A stretch of 15,968 bases of DNA, taken from Flavobacteriaceae bacterium UBA1903 (GTDB lineage: Bacteria > Bacteroidota > Bacteroidia > Flavobacteriales > Flavobacteriaceae). The stretch lies in the NCBI GenBank assembly GCA_002337605.1, contig DDGL01000013.1, forward strand, positions 103,489 to 119,456. Reading direction: 5' to 3'. The position numbers and the translations under genes were made by a program. Positions 1-6,910 of this stretch are shown in pieces (position 1 is the stretch's first letter; each line of letters begins with the position of its first letter). The notes under the pieces were generated by a model. It had not been told where the DNA came from. It saw only the letters and a list, made by a program, of their open reading frames with translations, and did not search any database.

Positions 1-68
1 CGCTTCCCACAAACCGCTGACGCAGTTTTGTTGGCACTGCCAAAGCTGCCGCTAAAAACCCGTCGTAT
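1..68 (+). repeat. Partial attC-like site at the 5' edge (end of an upstream cassette)
   Basis: This GC-rich non-coding stretch lies before an AT-rich gene. It contains a 6-bp inverted repeat (TTGGCA, 31-36, with TGCCAA, 38-43) and ends in AAAACCCGTCGTAT. The terminal 7-mer GTCGTAT (62-68) occupies the same place relative to the next start codon as GTTGTGC (1037-1043) and GTTGGGT (1932-1938) do for the next two genes. I read it as the 3' half of an attC-like recombination site belonging to a cassette outside the window. It departs from the GTTRRRY core consensus at several positions, so on its own it would not be convincing; it is supported by the repeated arrangement downstream. Confidence 0.4.
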
Positions 69-95
69 CATATACAATTACCATAAAAACATAAA

Positions 96-833
96 ATGAA
101 AGAAAACATAAATATAGCTGTCTTAATTGATGGTGACAACATACCATCTGCGAACGTCAAGGAGATGATGGAGGAGATAGCCAAGTACGGTAATCCTACT
201 ATAAAAAGAATATATGGAGATTGGACTAGGCCTGGACTGAATAAATGGAAAAATCTACTTTTAGAAAATGCTATAACTCCAATACAACAATATGGCTATA
301 CAACTGGCAAAAATGCAACTGATTCTGCCATGATAATTGACGCCATGGACATACTTTACAGTAATAAAGTGAATGGCTTTTGTCTTGTATCCAGTGATAG
401 TGATTTTACGAAATTGGCTACAAGGCTAAGAGAGGCAGGAATGTTAGTTATTGGAATTGGGGAGAAAAAGACACCTAACCCTTTCATTGTTGCATGTGAT
501 AAGTTTATTTATATAGAAATTCTTAGGAAACAATCCGAAGATAAAACTGACCTAAAAGCAACCACTAAACCTTCAGTTGATAAAATCACCAACAAAGAGA
601 TTAATTTAATTTCATCTTCAATCAATGATTTATCAGATGAAGAAGGATGGGCTTTTCTTGGGGATGTTGGAAGTTTAATTCAGAAAAAACGTCCCAATTT
701 CGACTCAAGAAATTATGGATTCGAAAAATTGACTCCGTTAGTTGAGTCCACCGGAAAATTTGAAATTGAAAAAAGAGAAACGCCAAAAGGAAGACGGAAA
801 TTAATTTTTGTTAAAAATAAAAAAAGCATATAA
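96..833 (+). CDS. NYN (PIN-like) domain putative ribonuclease with C-terminal OST-HTH/LOTUS domain
   Basis: The N-terminal half (about residues 5-140) is a NYN/LabA-type PIN-like nuclease domain. The acidic residues expected to hold the catalytic metal are visible: D12 and D14 in LIDGDN, D76 and D82 in TDSAMIID, D101 and D103 in SSDSDF. A lysine-rich linker follows. Residues about 165-240 look like an OST-HTH/LOTUS domain (GWAFLGDVGSLI, then F..YGF.KL..L) of the kind that binds RNA in MARF1- and LabA-like proteins. The family is predicted to cut RNA in the cytoplasm; the target is unknown. The 245-residue length fits this two-domain class. The TAA stop overlaps the start of the following attC-like repeat, as in integron cassettes, and no co-directional operon partner lies close by. 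The domain call is strong, while RNase activity is inferred from the family. Confidence 0.85.
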   Translation: MKENINIAVLIDGDNIPSANVKEMMEEIAKYGNPTIKRIYGDWTRPGLNKWKNLLLENAITPIQQYGYTTGKNATDSAMIIDAMDILYSNKVNGFCLVSSDSDFTKLATRLREAGMLVIGIGEKKTPNPFIVACDKFIYIEILRKQSEDKTDLKATTKPSVDKITNKEINLISSSINDLSDEEGWAFLGDVGSLIQKKRPNFDSRNYGFEKLTPLVESTGKFEIEKRETPKGRRKLIFVKNKKSI

Positions 834-1043
834 CAAAGTGTAAAATTTATGGCTTAGCTCAGTACTAATAGATAAATTCGAACAAATAATAGTAAATTGT
901 ACTTCCGAAAAATACGAGCTCGCTTGCCCTTCTGATTCTCACGCAGCTCTGAAAATTTGAGAAAGTGGAAAATTTGAAGGTTGACGCTACTGCCAGCAAC
1001 GCGCTGCGACAGGCGCCATAAATCGTATGCAAACCCGTTGTGC
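828..1043 (+). repeat. attC-like imperfect inverted repeat between cassettes 1 and 2
   Basis: The left arm starts ATATAAC (828-834), overlapping the stop of the NYN gene, and contains ATTTATGGC (845-853). The right arm contains the exact complement GCCATAAAT (1015-1023) and ends in ACCCGTTGTGC, with the core-like 7-mer GTTGTGC at 1037-1043. The arms sit at opposite ends of a roughly 216-bp non-coding spacer. This is the geometry of a long attC (59-be) site, with R''/L'' on the left and L'/R' on the right. The cores are close to, but not exactly, RYYYAAC and GTTRRRY. A minus-strand open frame across the spacer is probably fortuitous. Confidence 0.55.
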
Positions 1044-1067
1044 TTCATTATCAGAAACCGCTAACCA

Positions 1068-1799
1068 ATGTTAAAATTCTTTAGAAAAATTAGGCAAAGA
1101 CTGCTTTCTGATAATAAATTCAGTAAGTATCTGATTTATGCCGTCGGAGAGATTATCCTTGTTGTTATCGGGATTTTGATTGCTTTGCAGGTTAATAATT
1201 TAAATGAAGTTCGAAAATCAAATTTGGAATTGAACAAAATAAACCAAAACTTGATTCAGGAATTTGAATCTAATCAAAAAGCTCTAAATGTAGCATTACG
1301 TGGATTAAAATGGACAAAACGTGGAGGTTTAAAAATACTCTCAATGGTGGGGAAATCAGAAAGTGAACTGAACCGTACAAATATTGATAGCCTGATAGAA
1401 ACCTCACTTTTTTGGCCAACTTGGAAACCTACTAATTTTGTCTTAAACGAACTCAAAAGCACAGGTAAATTGTCATTAATTAAAAATAATAAGATAAAAG
1501 AACTACTTTTTGAATATGAACGACAGTCTGAAAATGTAAATGAATGGAATAGACGCATGGAAAAAAGTTCGCAGGATATTGTTGATTACATCAAAAATTA
1601 TGGTTCATTAAGGAATGTAAACCATAATCGGATTTCAATTAAAAAGTCTGATTTGGATTTTAACAATATTAGTTTCTTTAATGATTTAAAATTTGAAAAT
1701 CAAGTTGATGAGAAAGTACTTTATTCGCAATTTCTGGAAAATGTTTATGCCGAAACTGATAAATTAATCAGTGAAATTTTAGAAGAAACCAGAAAATAG
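1068..1799 (+). CDS. DUF6090 family membrane protein
   Basis: This 243-residue protein matches the DUF6090 family, which is abundant in Flavobacteriaceae. A basic N-terminus (MLKFFRKIRQRLL) is followed by KFSKYLIYAVGEIILVVIGI, which leads into a single transmembrane helix at about residues 22-41 and then the characteristic LQVNN. The remaining 200 residues are charged and probably largely helical, with a KSNLELNKI-type coiled-coil start. No catalytic motif is visible and the function is unknown. The protein is probably anchored in the inner membrane by its N-terminus. The ATG lies 25 bp after the putative recombination core at 1037-1043, too little room for a clear promoter of its own. The stop is followed closely by a matching core complement at 1805, so the gene looks like a mobile cassette. 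Confidence 0.85.
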   Translation: MLKFFRKIRQRLLSDNKFSKYLIYAVGEIILVVIGILIALQVNNLNEVRKSNLELNKINQNLIQEFESNQKALNVALRGLKWTKRGGLKILSMVGKSESELNRTNIDSLIETSLFWPTWKPTNFVLNELKSTGKLSLIKNNKIKELLFEYERQSENVNEWNRRMEKSSQDIVDYIKNYGSLRNVNHNRISIKKSDLDFNNISFFNDLKFENQVDEKVLYSQFLENVYAETDKLISEILEETRK

Positions 1800-1804
1800 C
1801 GAAA

Positions 1805-1938
1805 GCACAACAATGTATAATCGCAATTACGGCGGATTCGACTATGCCCTAATTCACTTGGAATTGCTAAAGCCCATGACTAAACCTAACATTAACGCAT
1901 ACAAATCCACAACTTACAGTCATTCACGACCGTTGGGT
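1805..1938 (+). repeat. attC-like repeat between cassettes 2 and 3
   Basis: It begins with GCACAAC (1805-1811), six bases after the DUF6090 stop, and ends with GTTGGGT (1932-1938), a full match to the integron core GTTRRRY. GCACAAC is the exact reverse complement of GTTGTGC at the 5' end of the same cassette (1037-1043), as expected for a cassette that circularised through its own site. Internal complementarity is weaker: GGCGGATT (1831-1838) faces AAATCCAC (1903-1910). The region between the arms, including AATTCACTTGGAATTGC, is non-coding. Confidence 0.55.
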
Positions 1939-1964
1939 GTAATTTACAAACAGGGAAGAACCAA

Positions 1965-2609
1965 ATGAAAGTATCGTCAAAAGCACAAAAAATATATAGC
2001 GAAATCGACAAGGAAACAACAAAGCTGGGAGACCTGAGAAAAATCGCAAAAGAAATAAATAAAGACCACGCTTTGGCTATGGAGCTCTGGACAACTGGAG
2101 AATTTTTGCCGCGTCAGTTAGCAATTCTTATTATGGATAAAAAACTTCTAAATCAAGAAGTAATTGACCAACTTGACAATGATATTCAGAAACACGACTT
2201 TGATGAGCAAAATCATTTAATGGATTGGTTACTGGCCAATCAATTATCTAAAGACAAAAAGATAATTTCTCTTATGGAATCTTGGAAACATAGTTCTTCT
2301 AAATTACAAAGGAGAGTATTTTGGTATTATCAAGCAAGATTAAGATGGATGGGAAATACTAACCAATCCAATACAGAAGAACTGTTAAATTTAATTGAGA
2401 AAAATCTAATAAAAGAAGAGCCTGAAGTCCAATGGGCAATGAATTATACAGCTGGTCAAATTGGGAAATGGCAGGAAAAGTATCGTGATAGATGTATTTC
2501 AATTGGTGAAGAAACGGGGCTTTACAAAGATGAAATGGTAGCAAAAAATTGTGTTCCAAGTTATCTTCCGAAATTCATTCCGATAGAAGTTGCCAAATTA
2601 AAAAAGTGA
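1965..2609 (+). CDS. AlkD-like DNA alkylation repair (HEAT-like repeat) protein
   Basis: The 214-residue all-helical protein matches the COG4912/AlkD-like family. Recognisable blocks are GDLRKIAKEI (22-31), ELWTTGEFLPRQLA (40-53), DWLLANQL (87-94), KLQRRVFWYYQARLRW (113-128) and VQWAMNYTAGQIGKW (155-169), then the family's C-terminal GLYKDE...VPSYLP (185-202). Relatives are DNA glycosylases that excise bulky or cationic alkylated bases using a HEAT-like solenoid that cradles the DNA; others in the superfamily only bind DNA. I cannot confirm the catalytic Asp/Trp set by eye, so enzymatic activity is inferred. The gene sits 26 bp after a GTTGGGT core and appears to be the third cassette. No ACCCAAC partner core follows the stop, so its own attC site seems lost or strongly degenerate. 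Confidence 0.75.
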   Translation: MKVSSKAQKIYSEIDKETTKLGDLRKIAKEINKDHALAMELWTTGEFLPRQLAILIMDKKLLNQEVIDQLDNDIQKHDFDEQNHLMDWLLANQLSKDKKIISLMESWKHSSSKLQRRVFWYYQARLRWMGNTNQSNTEELLNLIEKNLIKEEPEVQWAMNYTAGQIGKWQEKYRDRCISIGEETGLYKDEMVAKNCVPSYLPKFIPIEVAKLKK

Positions 2610-2656
2610 AGTCAATGTTAGAAAAATCTACAGGGAACAAGCCGCCACACCATAAA

Positions 2657-2703
2657 AAAACCTCCAAACCACAATAACTAGATGTTTAAGGTTTGGAGGT
2701 TTT
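2657..2703. terminator. Bidirectional intrinsic terminator between convergent genes
   Basis: A perfect 14-bp stem, AAAACCTCCAAACC (2657-2670) with GGTTTGGAGGTTTT (2690-2703), encloses a 19-nt loop. The T-run is longer on the minus strand (complement of 2654-2660), so it best serves the aldo/keto reductase gene ending at 2724. It also lies about 50 bp after the last cassette gene on the plus strand. Confidence 0.9.
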
Positions 2704-2723
2704 GATTATTGAGATTTTCTTAG

Positions 2724-3671
2724 CTACTCATCATAAATATTCTCATATACCTTACTGGGTTCTTCAAAGAATTTTCCGGTGATAAAGCGTTTGTGTTCAT
2801 CCAGTGCTTCGATTTTTTGTATATCGTCTTTTGATAAGTCCAAGGAAGCCGCTTTAAAGTTTTCTTCAATATGTTCTTTGCTCGTTGATTTCGGTATTAC
2901 TGCGGTGCCACGCTGTAGGTGCCAGTTAATAAGTACCTGCCCCACCGAAGCATTATTTCTTCGTGCTATATTTTGCAGAGTTTCAATTTCAAATAAATTG
3001 GCTTCGTCTTCCCCTTTCATATCTTCAGAACGATCTCCGGAACCTAATGGAGAATAGGCGGTCATAAAAATATGTTCGCTGTTACAATAGTCCAGCAATT
3101 CTTTTTGCTGTAGCAGAGGGTGCAGTTCTACCTGATTCATTTCAGGTTTGTGCGTCGCTTTGCCTACCAGATCTTTCAGTTTCTTCTTGCTGAAATTGGA
3201 CACCCCAATATGTCTTGCCATTCCATTTTCCTTGGCTAATTCCATCTGTTTCCACGTTTCCACGATGGGAACTTCTTCTAACGAATAATAATCGTTTGGT
3301 TTCTGCGGAAAACTCACACCATTTTTAAAAGCAACAGGCCAATGTATAAGGTACAGGTCTAAGTACTCCAGTTGTAATTTTTTTAAAGATTTCTGCAACG
3401 CTGGAATTACATCTCCTTCTTTATGCGCATCGTTCCATAGTTTGGAAGTAATAAACACGTCCTCTCGAAGTATTCTCCCTTCTGCAAAAACTTCTGTAAG
3501 TGCTTCTCCAATTTCTTTTTCATTATCATACACCGCAGCGGTGTCTATATGCCGGTACCCTGCATACAACGCATCCTTAACGGCTTGTTTTACAGTATTT
3601 CCTTTTGCTTTCCATGTTCCCAGACCAATGCAGTGCATAGTGTCTTTATTGCTAAATTGTAGTGTCTTCAT
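2724..3671 (-). CDS. Aldo/keto reductase
   Basis: A cytosolic NADPH-dependent oxidoreductase of the AKR superfamily (TIM barrel) reducing aldehydes or ketones to alcohols; the physiological substrate cannot be told from sequence. The catalytic tetrad is complete: D43 (YRHIDTA), Y48 (AVYDNE), K77 (FITSKLW) and H110 (YLIHWP). The GLGTW N-terminal strand (16-20), the GVSNF motif in the middle and the cofactor-binding IPKSTSKEHIEEN near the C-terminus are all present. The 315 residues match full-length AKR1-like enzymes. The ATG follows a candidate TAATTTTA minus-strand promoter box at 3686-3693. The gene is 81 bp downstream of xerD on the same strand, probably with its own promoter, and its transcript ends at the strong hairpin at 2657-2703. 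Confidence 0.93.
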   Translation of the reverse strand: MKTLQFSNKDTMHCIGLGTWKAKGNTVKQAVKDALYAGYRHIDTAAVYDNEKEIGEALTEVFAEGRILREDVFITSKLWNDAHKEGDVIPALQKSLKKLQLEYLDLYLIHWPVAFKNGVSFPQKPNDYYSLEEVPIVETWKQMELAKENGMARHIGVSNFSKKKLKDLVGKATHKPEMNQVELHPLLQQKELLDYCNSEHIFMTAYSPLGSGDRSEDMKGEDEANLFEIETLQNIARRNNASVGQVLINWHLQRGTAVIPKSTSKEHIEENFKAASLDLSKDDIQKIEALDEHKRFITGKFFEEPSKVYENIYDE

Positions 3672-3685
3672 AATTTTATTTTTAC

Positions 3686-3693
3686 TAAAATTA
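3686..3693 (-). promoter_or_regulatory. Candidate -7 box for the aldo/keto reductase
   Basis: Minus-strand TAATTTTA is one base from the flavobacterial TAnnTTTG -7 consensus and lies about 15 bp before the start codon. No convincing TTG -33 element at the usual spacing was seen. Confidence 0.35.
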
Positions 3694-3752
3694 CTGAACT
3701 ATTTCAGCTCATTAAAGAAATGAATTCACTTTAGCCTTTATTTAACGGTAGG

Positions 3753-4649
3753 TTACTTTCTGGGATGGTATTTCTCCATCACTTCTGTAAGATAAGAAGT
3801 TTCAATGTGGGTGTAAATTTCAGTAGTAGTAATACTCTCATGTCCCAACATTTGCTGAATAGCACGTAAGTCGGCTCCATTTTCCAGTAAATGAGTCGCA
3901 AAGGAATGCCGAAATGTATGCGGACTAATGGTTTTTCTAATACCTGCTTTTTCCGCCAGGTTTTTTACGATCGTAAAGATCATTGCGCGTGTGAGTCCGT
4001 TACCACGTCTGTTTAAAAAGAGAGTATCCATGGCAGTTGGTTTGGGGTGCTGGTGTACCCGTACTTGCTTTTTGTAGGTGTCGATAAGCTGTATGGTGTT
4101 GGTACCAATGGGTACGTAACGTTCTTTATCTCCTTTTCCAGTTACTTTAATAAACCCTTCTTCAAAGAATAGATCTGAAATTTTCAAATTAATGAGTTCT
4201 GAAACACGCAATCCGCATGCATATAAGGTTTCAAGCATTGCACGATTACGTTCCCCTTGCGGTTTACTTAGGTCTATACTGCTGATTAACGTGTCAATTT
4301 CGTCAACCGATAAGGTGTCGGGTAGTTTTCGGCCAGTTTTTGGACTTTCAATGAGCTCTAATGGGTTTGTTTTTCGGTATTCTTCAAAAATTAGCCAGGC
4401 AAAAAAGCCGCGTAAGCCAGATATAATACGGCTTTGCGACCTTGGGTTCATTGTTTTGCTAAGCTCATAAATAAACTGCTGAATTTCGATTTCGGTAATA
4501 GTAAGTGGGGTGCACTTGAGTTTGTTGTCTTCACACCACAGGATGAGTTTTTGAATGTCTAACCCATAATTCTGAAGTGTATTTCTGGATAACCCTCTTT
4601 CAATTTTAAGGTAACTTTTATAATCGGTTAGGGCTCTGTGCCACTTCAT
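3753..4649 (-). CDS. xerD: Site-specific tyrosine recombinase XerD
   Basis: This 298-residue protein has the standard XerC/XerD size and architecture. An N-terminal SAM-like core-binding domain (about 1-95, YKSYLKIERGLSRNT) precedes the catalytic domain. All catalytic residues are present: R148 (CGLRVSEL), K172 (VTGKGDKER), H244 and R247 (HTFRHSFA), H270 (LGHES) and the nucleophile Y279 (EIYTH). XerD with XerC resolves chromosome dimers at dif under FtsK control. XerD rather than XerC is chosen from overall sequence resemblance and the neighbouring aroQ, an association I recall from flavobacteria; this is less certain than the family. It lacks the extra helix insertion of integron integrases, so it is not the enzyme expected for the cassette-like region. 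The ATG at 4649 is the natural start, MKWHRAL. Confidence 0.93.
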   Translation of the reverse strand: MKWHRALTDYKSYLKIERGLSRNTLQNYGLDIQKLILWCEDNKLKCTPLTITEIEIQQFIYELSKTMNPRSQSRIISGLRGFFAWLIFEEYRKTNPLELIESPKTGRKLPDTLSVDEIDTLISSIDLSKPQGERNRAMLETLYACGLRVSELINLKISDLFFEEGFIKVTGKGDKERYVPIGTNTIQLIDTYKKQVRVHQHPKPTAMDTLFLNRRGNGLTRAMIFTIVKNLAEKAGIRKTISPHTFRHSFATHLLENGADLRAIQQMLGHESITTTEIYTHIETSYLTEVMEKYHPRK

Positions 4650-4710
4650 ATAGGGTGTTTTTCAAATTTCAATTTAATATAATATTAGGAAAACCCGCCC
4701 AAGTTTCTGC

Positions 4711-4718
4711 TATATTTG
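4711..4718 (+). promoter_or_regulatory. Flavobacterial -7 promoter box upstream of the first OMP gene
   Basis: TATATTTG is an exact match to TAnnTTTG and lies 28 bp before the ATG at 4747. It is the only such match in the xerD-OMP intergenic region. No TTG -33 element is clear at the usual spacing. Confidence 0.6.
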
Positions 4719-4746
4719 ACTCAAATTAACGTTTAAAACAAAAAAC

Positions 4747-5316
4747 ATGAAAAAGATAGTAGTAGTATTTATTTTAGCTCTTGTTACCACAGGTGTTTCA
4801 GCACAGGGAATTGATTTTGGTATTAAAGCGGGTGTGAATTTCGCAAGCCTTAGTGATGCAAAGCAAGGCGCAACAGAGTTGGATTTTAGCAGCCGGACCG
4901 GAATCGTTGTTGGAGCCTTTGTTGGGGGAAAGCTAAATGATAAATTTGGTATTCAGGCAGACCTCTTGTACTCACAGCAAGGAGCAGAATTTGATGGAGG
5001 TGAATTCAATCTGGACTATGTAAATGTACCCGTTGTGGCTAAAGTATACTTTTTTAAAGGTTTACACCTACAGGCAGGACCGCAGTTTGGAGTAATTGTT
5101 AATGATGAAGCCCAAACGGTAGTTGGCGAAGTAATTAACGATATTGCCGTAAATGACTTTGATGTTTCTGCAGTTGTAGGACTTGGGTACGATGTGCCCC
5201 TGGGATTACGATTGGAAGCGCGCTATAACTTTGGTCTTTCAGATGTGCCAGACGGTGAAGGAGCCAGTGGTAAAAACAGTGTAGTAACCCTGTCTTTGGG
5301 GTATAGCTTCTTATAA
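4747..5316 (+). CDS. Porin-family outer-membrane beta-barrel protein (first paralogue)
   Basis: The protein has an exported signal peptide of 19 residues (MKKIVVVFILALVTTGVSA) followed by Gln20, a typical signal peptidase I site in this phylum. The mature chain starts GIDFGIKAGVNFA and shows alternating hydrophobic/polar strands such as GIQADLLYSQQGA, LHLQAGPQFGV and LRLEARYNFGLSD. It ends LSLGYSFL, the aromatic-rich last strand used by the BAM complex. It fits the small 8-strand OMP_b-brl_2/PorT-like class common in Bacteroidota; transport or structural function is unknown. The downstream protein at 5489 shares the GxKAGVNFAS start, QxxLLYSxQGA, DYxNxPxxxKxY and GLSxxxDGxGA blocks, so the two are tandem paralogues. 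No clear terminator follows before the next gene. Confidence 0.87.
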   Translation: MKKIVVVFILALVTTGVSAQGIDFGIKAGVNFASLSDAKQGATELDFSSRTGIVVGAFVGGKLNDKFGIQADLLYSQQGAEFDGGEFNLDYVNVPVVAKVYFFKGLHLQAGPQFGVIVNDEAQTVVGEVINDIAVNDFDVSAVVGLGYDVPLGLRLEARYNFGLSDVPDGEGASGKNSVVTLSLGYSFL

Positions 5317-5445
5317 AAGAGCTGGTTTATACTACAATAATGACGCTGTAGCGCAATACAGTTTAATGTGTTGTCTTACAGTGCTTTAGTGGTTTTGAGT
5401 ATGATTTATTGCGTTTTATTAACATTTCATTAAGAATTTATTTCT

Positions 5446-5453
5446 TAGTTTTA
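5446..5453 (+). promoter_or_regulatory. Candidate -7 box for the second OMP gene
   Basis: TAGTTTTA resembles TAnnTTTG (last base differs) and lies 35 bp before the ATG at 5489, within an AT-rich 172-bp intergenic stretch that holds no other recognised feature. The third OMP gene has a similar box, TACTTTTA. Confidence 0.35.
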
Positions 5454-5488
5454 CTTAACATTTTAACAAAAATTAAAACTTAACAATT

Positions 5489-6151
5489 ATGAAAAAACAA
5501 GTATTATTAATTGCTGTTGCAATTTTTTCTTTCGGAGTAATGCAGGCACAGGACATTCGTTTTGGTGCTAAAGCTGGTGTTAACTTTGCATCAATTGGTG
5601 GTGATTTTACTGATGGTGTTGAAGGGAAAACTGGGTTCCACATTGGTGGCTTAGTAGAAATTATGCTTTCAGACAAATTTGCAGTTCAGCCAGAACTTTT
5701 GTATTCTGCTCAAGGAGCAAAAATAGAAGATTCAGATACTCAGTTTGGAATTACTGTTACAGAGACATCAAAAACTAAATTGGACTATATTAACATTCCA
5801 ATTATGGGTAAGTTTTACGTAACTGAAGGCTTAGCTTTAGAAGCAGGTCCACAAGTAGGTTTTTTAGTTTCTGCAAATGCTGAATCTGAAATTGAAGTTT
5901 CTGGAGATGTAGATCCTGAAATACTTGATGAAATAAACAATCAGTTTCCATCTGGAGATGTAGATATTTCAGATTTTACTTCTGGAGTTGATTTTGGTGT
6001 AGGTGTCGGAGCTTCTTATCGTTTGGATATGGGGGTTTTCTTTGGAGCACGTTACACATTAGGTCTTTCTAACATTAACGACGGTCCTGGAGCTGACAGT
6101 GTTAAACAACAAAATAATGTATTCCAGTTTTCTGTTGGTTACTTATTCTAG
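5489..6151 (+). CDS. Porin-family outer-membrane beta-barrel protein (second paralogue)
   Basis: This is a 220-residue exported barrel. Signal peptide residues 1-20 end in MQA and are followed by Gln21; the mature start is DIRFGAKAGVNFASIGG. Barrel strands include KFAVQPELLYSAQGA, LALEAGPQVGFLV and VFFGARYTLGLSN, and the C-terminus QFSVGYLF ends in Phe, the canonical BAM signal. Compared with its neighbour at 4747 it carries two extra acidic segments: one near residues 75-93 before LDYIN, and a Asp/Glu-rich stretch (SGDVDPEILDEINN region) before the penultimate strands. These are probably surface loops that diverged after duplication. Its own candidate promoter box lies upstream and a strong terminator follows, so it may be a separate transcript. 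The function beyond being an outer-membrane barrel cannot be told. Confidence 0.87.
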   Translation: MKKQVLLIAVAIFSFGVMQAQDIRFGAKAGVNFASIGGDFTDGVEGKTGFHIGGLVEIMLSDKFAVQPELLYSAQGAKIEDSDTQFGITVTETSKTKLDYINIPIMGKFYVTEGLALEAGPQVGFLVSANAESEIEVSGDVDPEILDEINNQFPSGDVDISDFTSGVDFGVGVGASYRLDMGVFFGARYTLGLSNINDGPGADSVKQQNNVFQFSVGYLF

Positions 6152-6176
6152 ATAACAACTATAACAATTTCAAAAA

Positions 6177-6203
6177 GCAGGAGTTTTTTCTCCTGCTTTT
6201 TTT
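6177..6203 (+). terminator. Intrinsic terminator of the second OMP gene
   Basis: GCAGGAG (6177-6183), a loop of six T, and CTCCTGC (6190-6196) form a perfect 7-bp stem followed by seven T (6197-6203). The A-run before the stem can extend it, and could also support termination from the minus strand. It lies 25 bp after the stop at 6151. Confidence 0.92.
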
Positions 6204-6217
6204 ATACCTAAAAGTTG

Positions 6218-6225
6218 TACTTTTA
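6218..6225 (+). promoter_or_regulatory. Candidate -7 box for the third OMP gene
   Basis: TACTTTTA differs from TAnnTTTG only at the last base. It lies between the preceding terminator and the ATG at 6251, the only place a promoter for this gene could be. Confidence 0.4.
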
Positions 6226-6250
6226 CCATCCAAACAAATAATTCGAATTC

Positions 6251-6742
6251 ATGAAAAAAATAATTTTAGTAGCAACGCTTATCATTACTTCTCTTCAGTT
6301 ACACGCACAGGAATTTGGGATTGGAGCCCACGCAGGATACCTTACCGAAATTGATGCCATTGGAGCAGGGATAGATTTTAACTACGACTTTACAGAAAAA
6401 TGGGGGATTTCTACGGCTACTGTATTTTCAGCTACCGAAGAAGGTGGTATACGAAACAAGTGGTTTGCTGTAGACCTTAATGCAAGATATTACGTTGTAG
6501 ACAAATTGTATGCTTTTGCTGGGGGTGAGTACCTTTCACTAACCGTGAAGACCCTTGGTTTAGGAGGAGGCGTTATTGGCGGTACTGAAACTACTGTTCA
6601 AGACTCAGAATTTGGTGTTAACCTGGGAACAGGGTATCGGTATAATCTTGTAGATAATGTAAATCTTTTTGCCGAAGTTAAATACGTGCTTTTAGACGCT
6701 GGTTATGTACACGCTAAAGCAGGAGTTCACTTCTCATTTTAA
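6251..6742 (+). CDS. Small outer-membrane beta-barrel protein
   Basis: This 163-residue protein has a 19-residue signal peptide ending LHA before Gln20. The mature part, about 143 residues, is long enough for an eight-stranded barrel. Strands such as FGIGAHAGYL, WGISTATVFSA, WFAVDLNARYYVV, LYAFAGGEYLSL, FGVNLGTGYRYNL and VNLFAEVKYVLL are clear, and it ends AKAGVHFSF with terminal Phe. It belongs to the general OMP_b-brl class but lacks the AGVNFA and LLYSxQGA blocks of the two genes before it, so it is a different subfamily rather than a third copy. Terminators on both sides make it a probable monocistronic unit. The role is unknown. Confidence 0.83.
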   Translation: MKKIILVATLIITSLQLHAQEFGIGAHAGYLTEIDAIGAGIDFNYDFTEKWGISTATVFSATEEGGIRNKWFAVDLNARYYVVDKLYAFAGGEYLSLTVKTLGLGGGVIGGTETTVQDSEFGVNLGTGYRYNLVDNVNLFAEVKYVLLDAGYVHAKAGVHFSF

Positions 6743-6765
6743 TAGTACACCCATAAAATACTAAG

Positions 6766-6791
6766 AATCGGGCTGTGTCCCGATTTTTTTT
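6766..6791 (+). terminator. Intrinsic terminator of the third OMP gene
   Basis: AATCGGG (6766-6772), loop CTGTGT, and CCCGATT (6779-6785) form a perfect 7-bp stem running directly into an 8-T tract (6784-6791). It lies 24 bp after the stop codon at 6742. Confidence 0.9.
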
Positions 6792-6910
6792 ATTCCTATC
6801 TTTAGCGTAGGAGAATATCTTTAAAAGAAACCAATAACGATACATAGTGTAGGCACTCCTCACCTTACTTACAGGCAAGTACCCTCAAGAGCTTTAAAAT
6901 AGTATAATAA

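Noticed and set aside
854..1048. A 64-codon minus-strand open frame across the spacer between the first two genes
   Set aside because: It lies wholly inside the attC-like repeat and includes both repeat arms; it has no recognisable domain. A chance reading of the repeat is more likely.
3753..4649. The tyrosine recombinase as the integron integrase for the cassette-like region
   Set aside because: Length, catalytic-motif spacing and sequence match housekeeping XerD. The extra segment that marks IntI is absent, and it is separated from the array by a terminator and an aldo/keto reductase.
5344..5359. CTGTA...TACAG short inverted repeat after the first OMP gene as a terminator
   Set aside because: Only five base pairs with no following T-tract; not credible as an intrinsic terminator.
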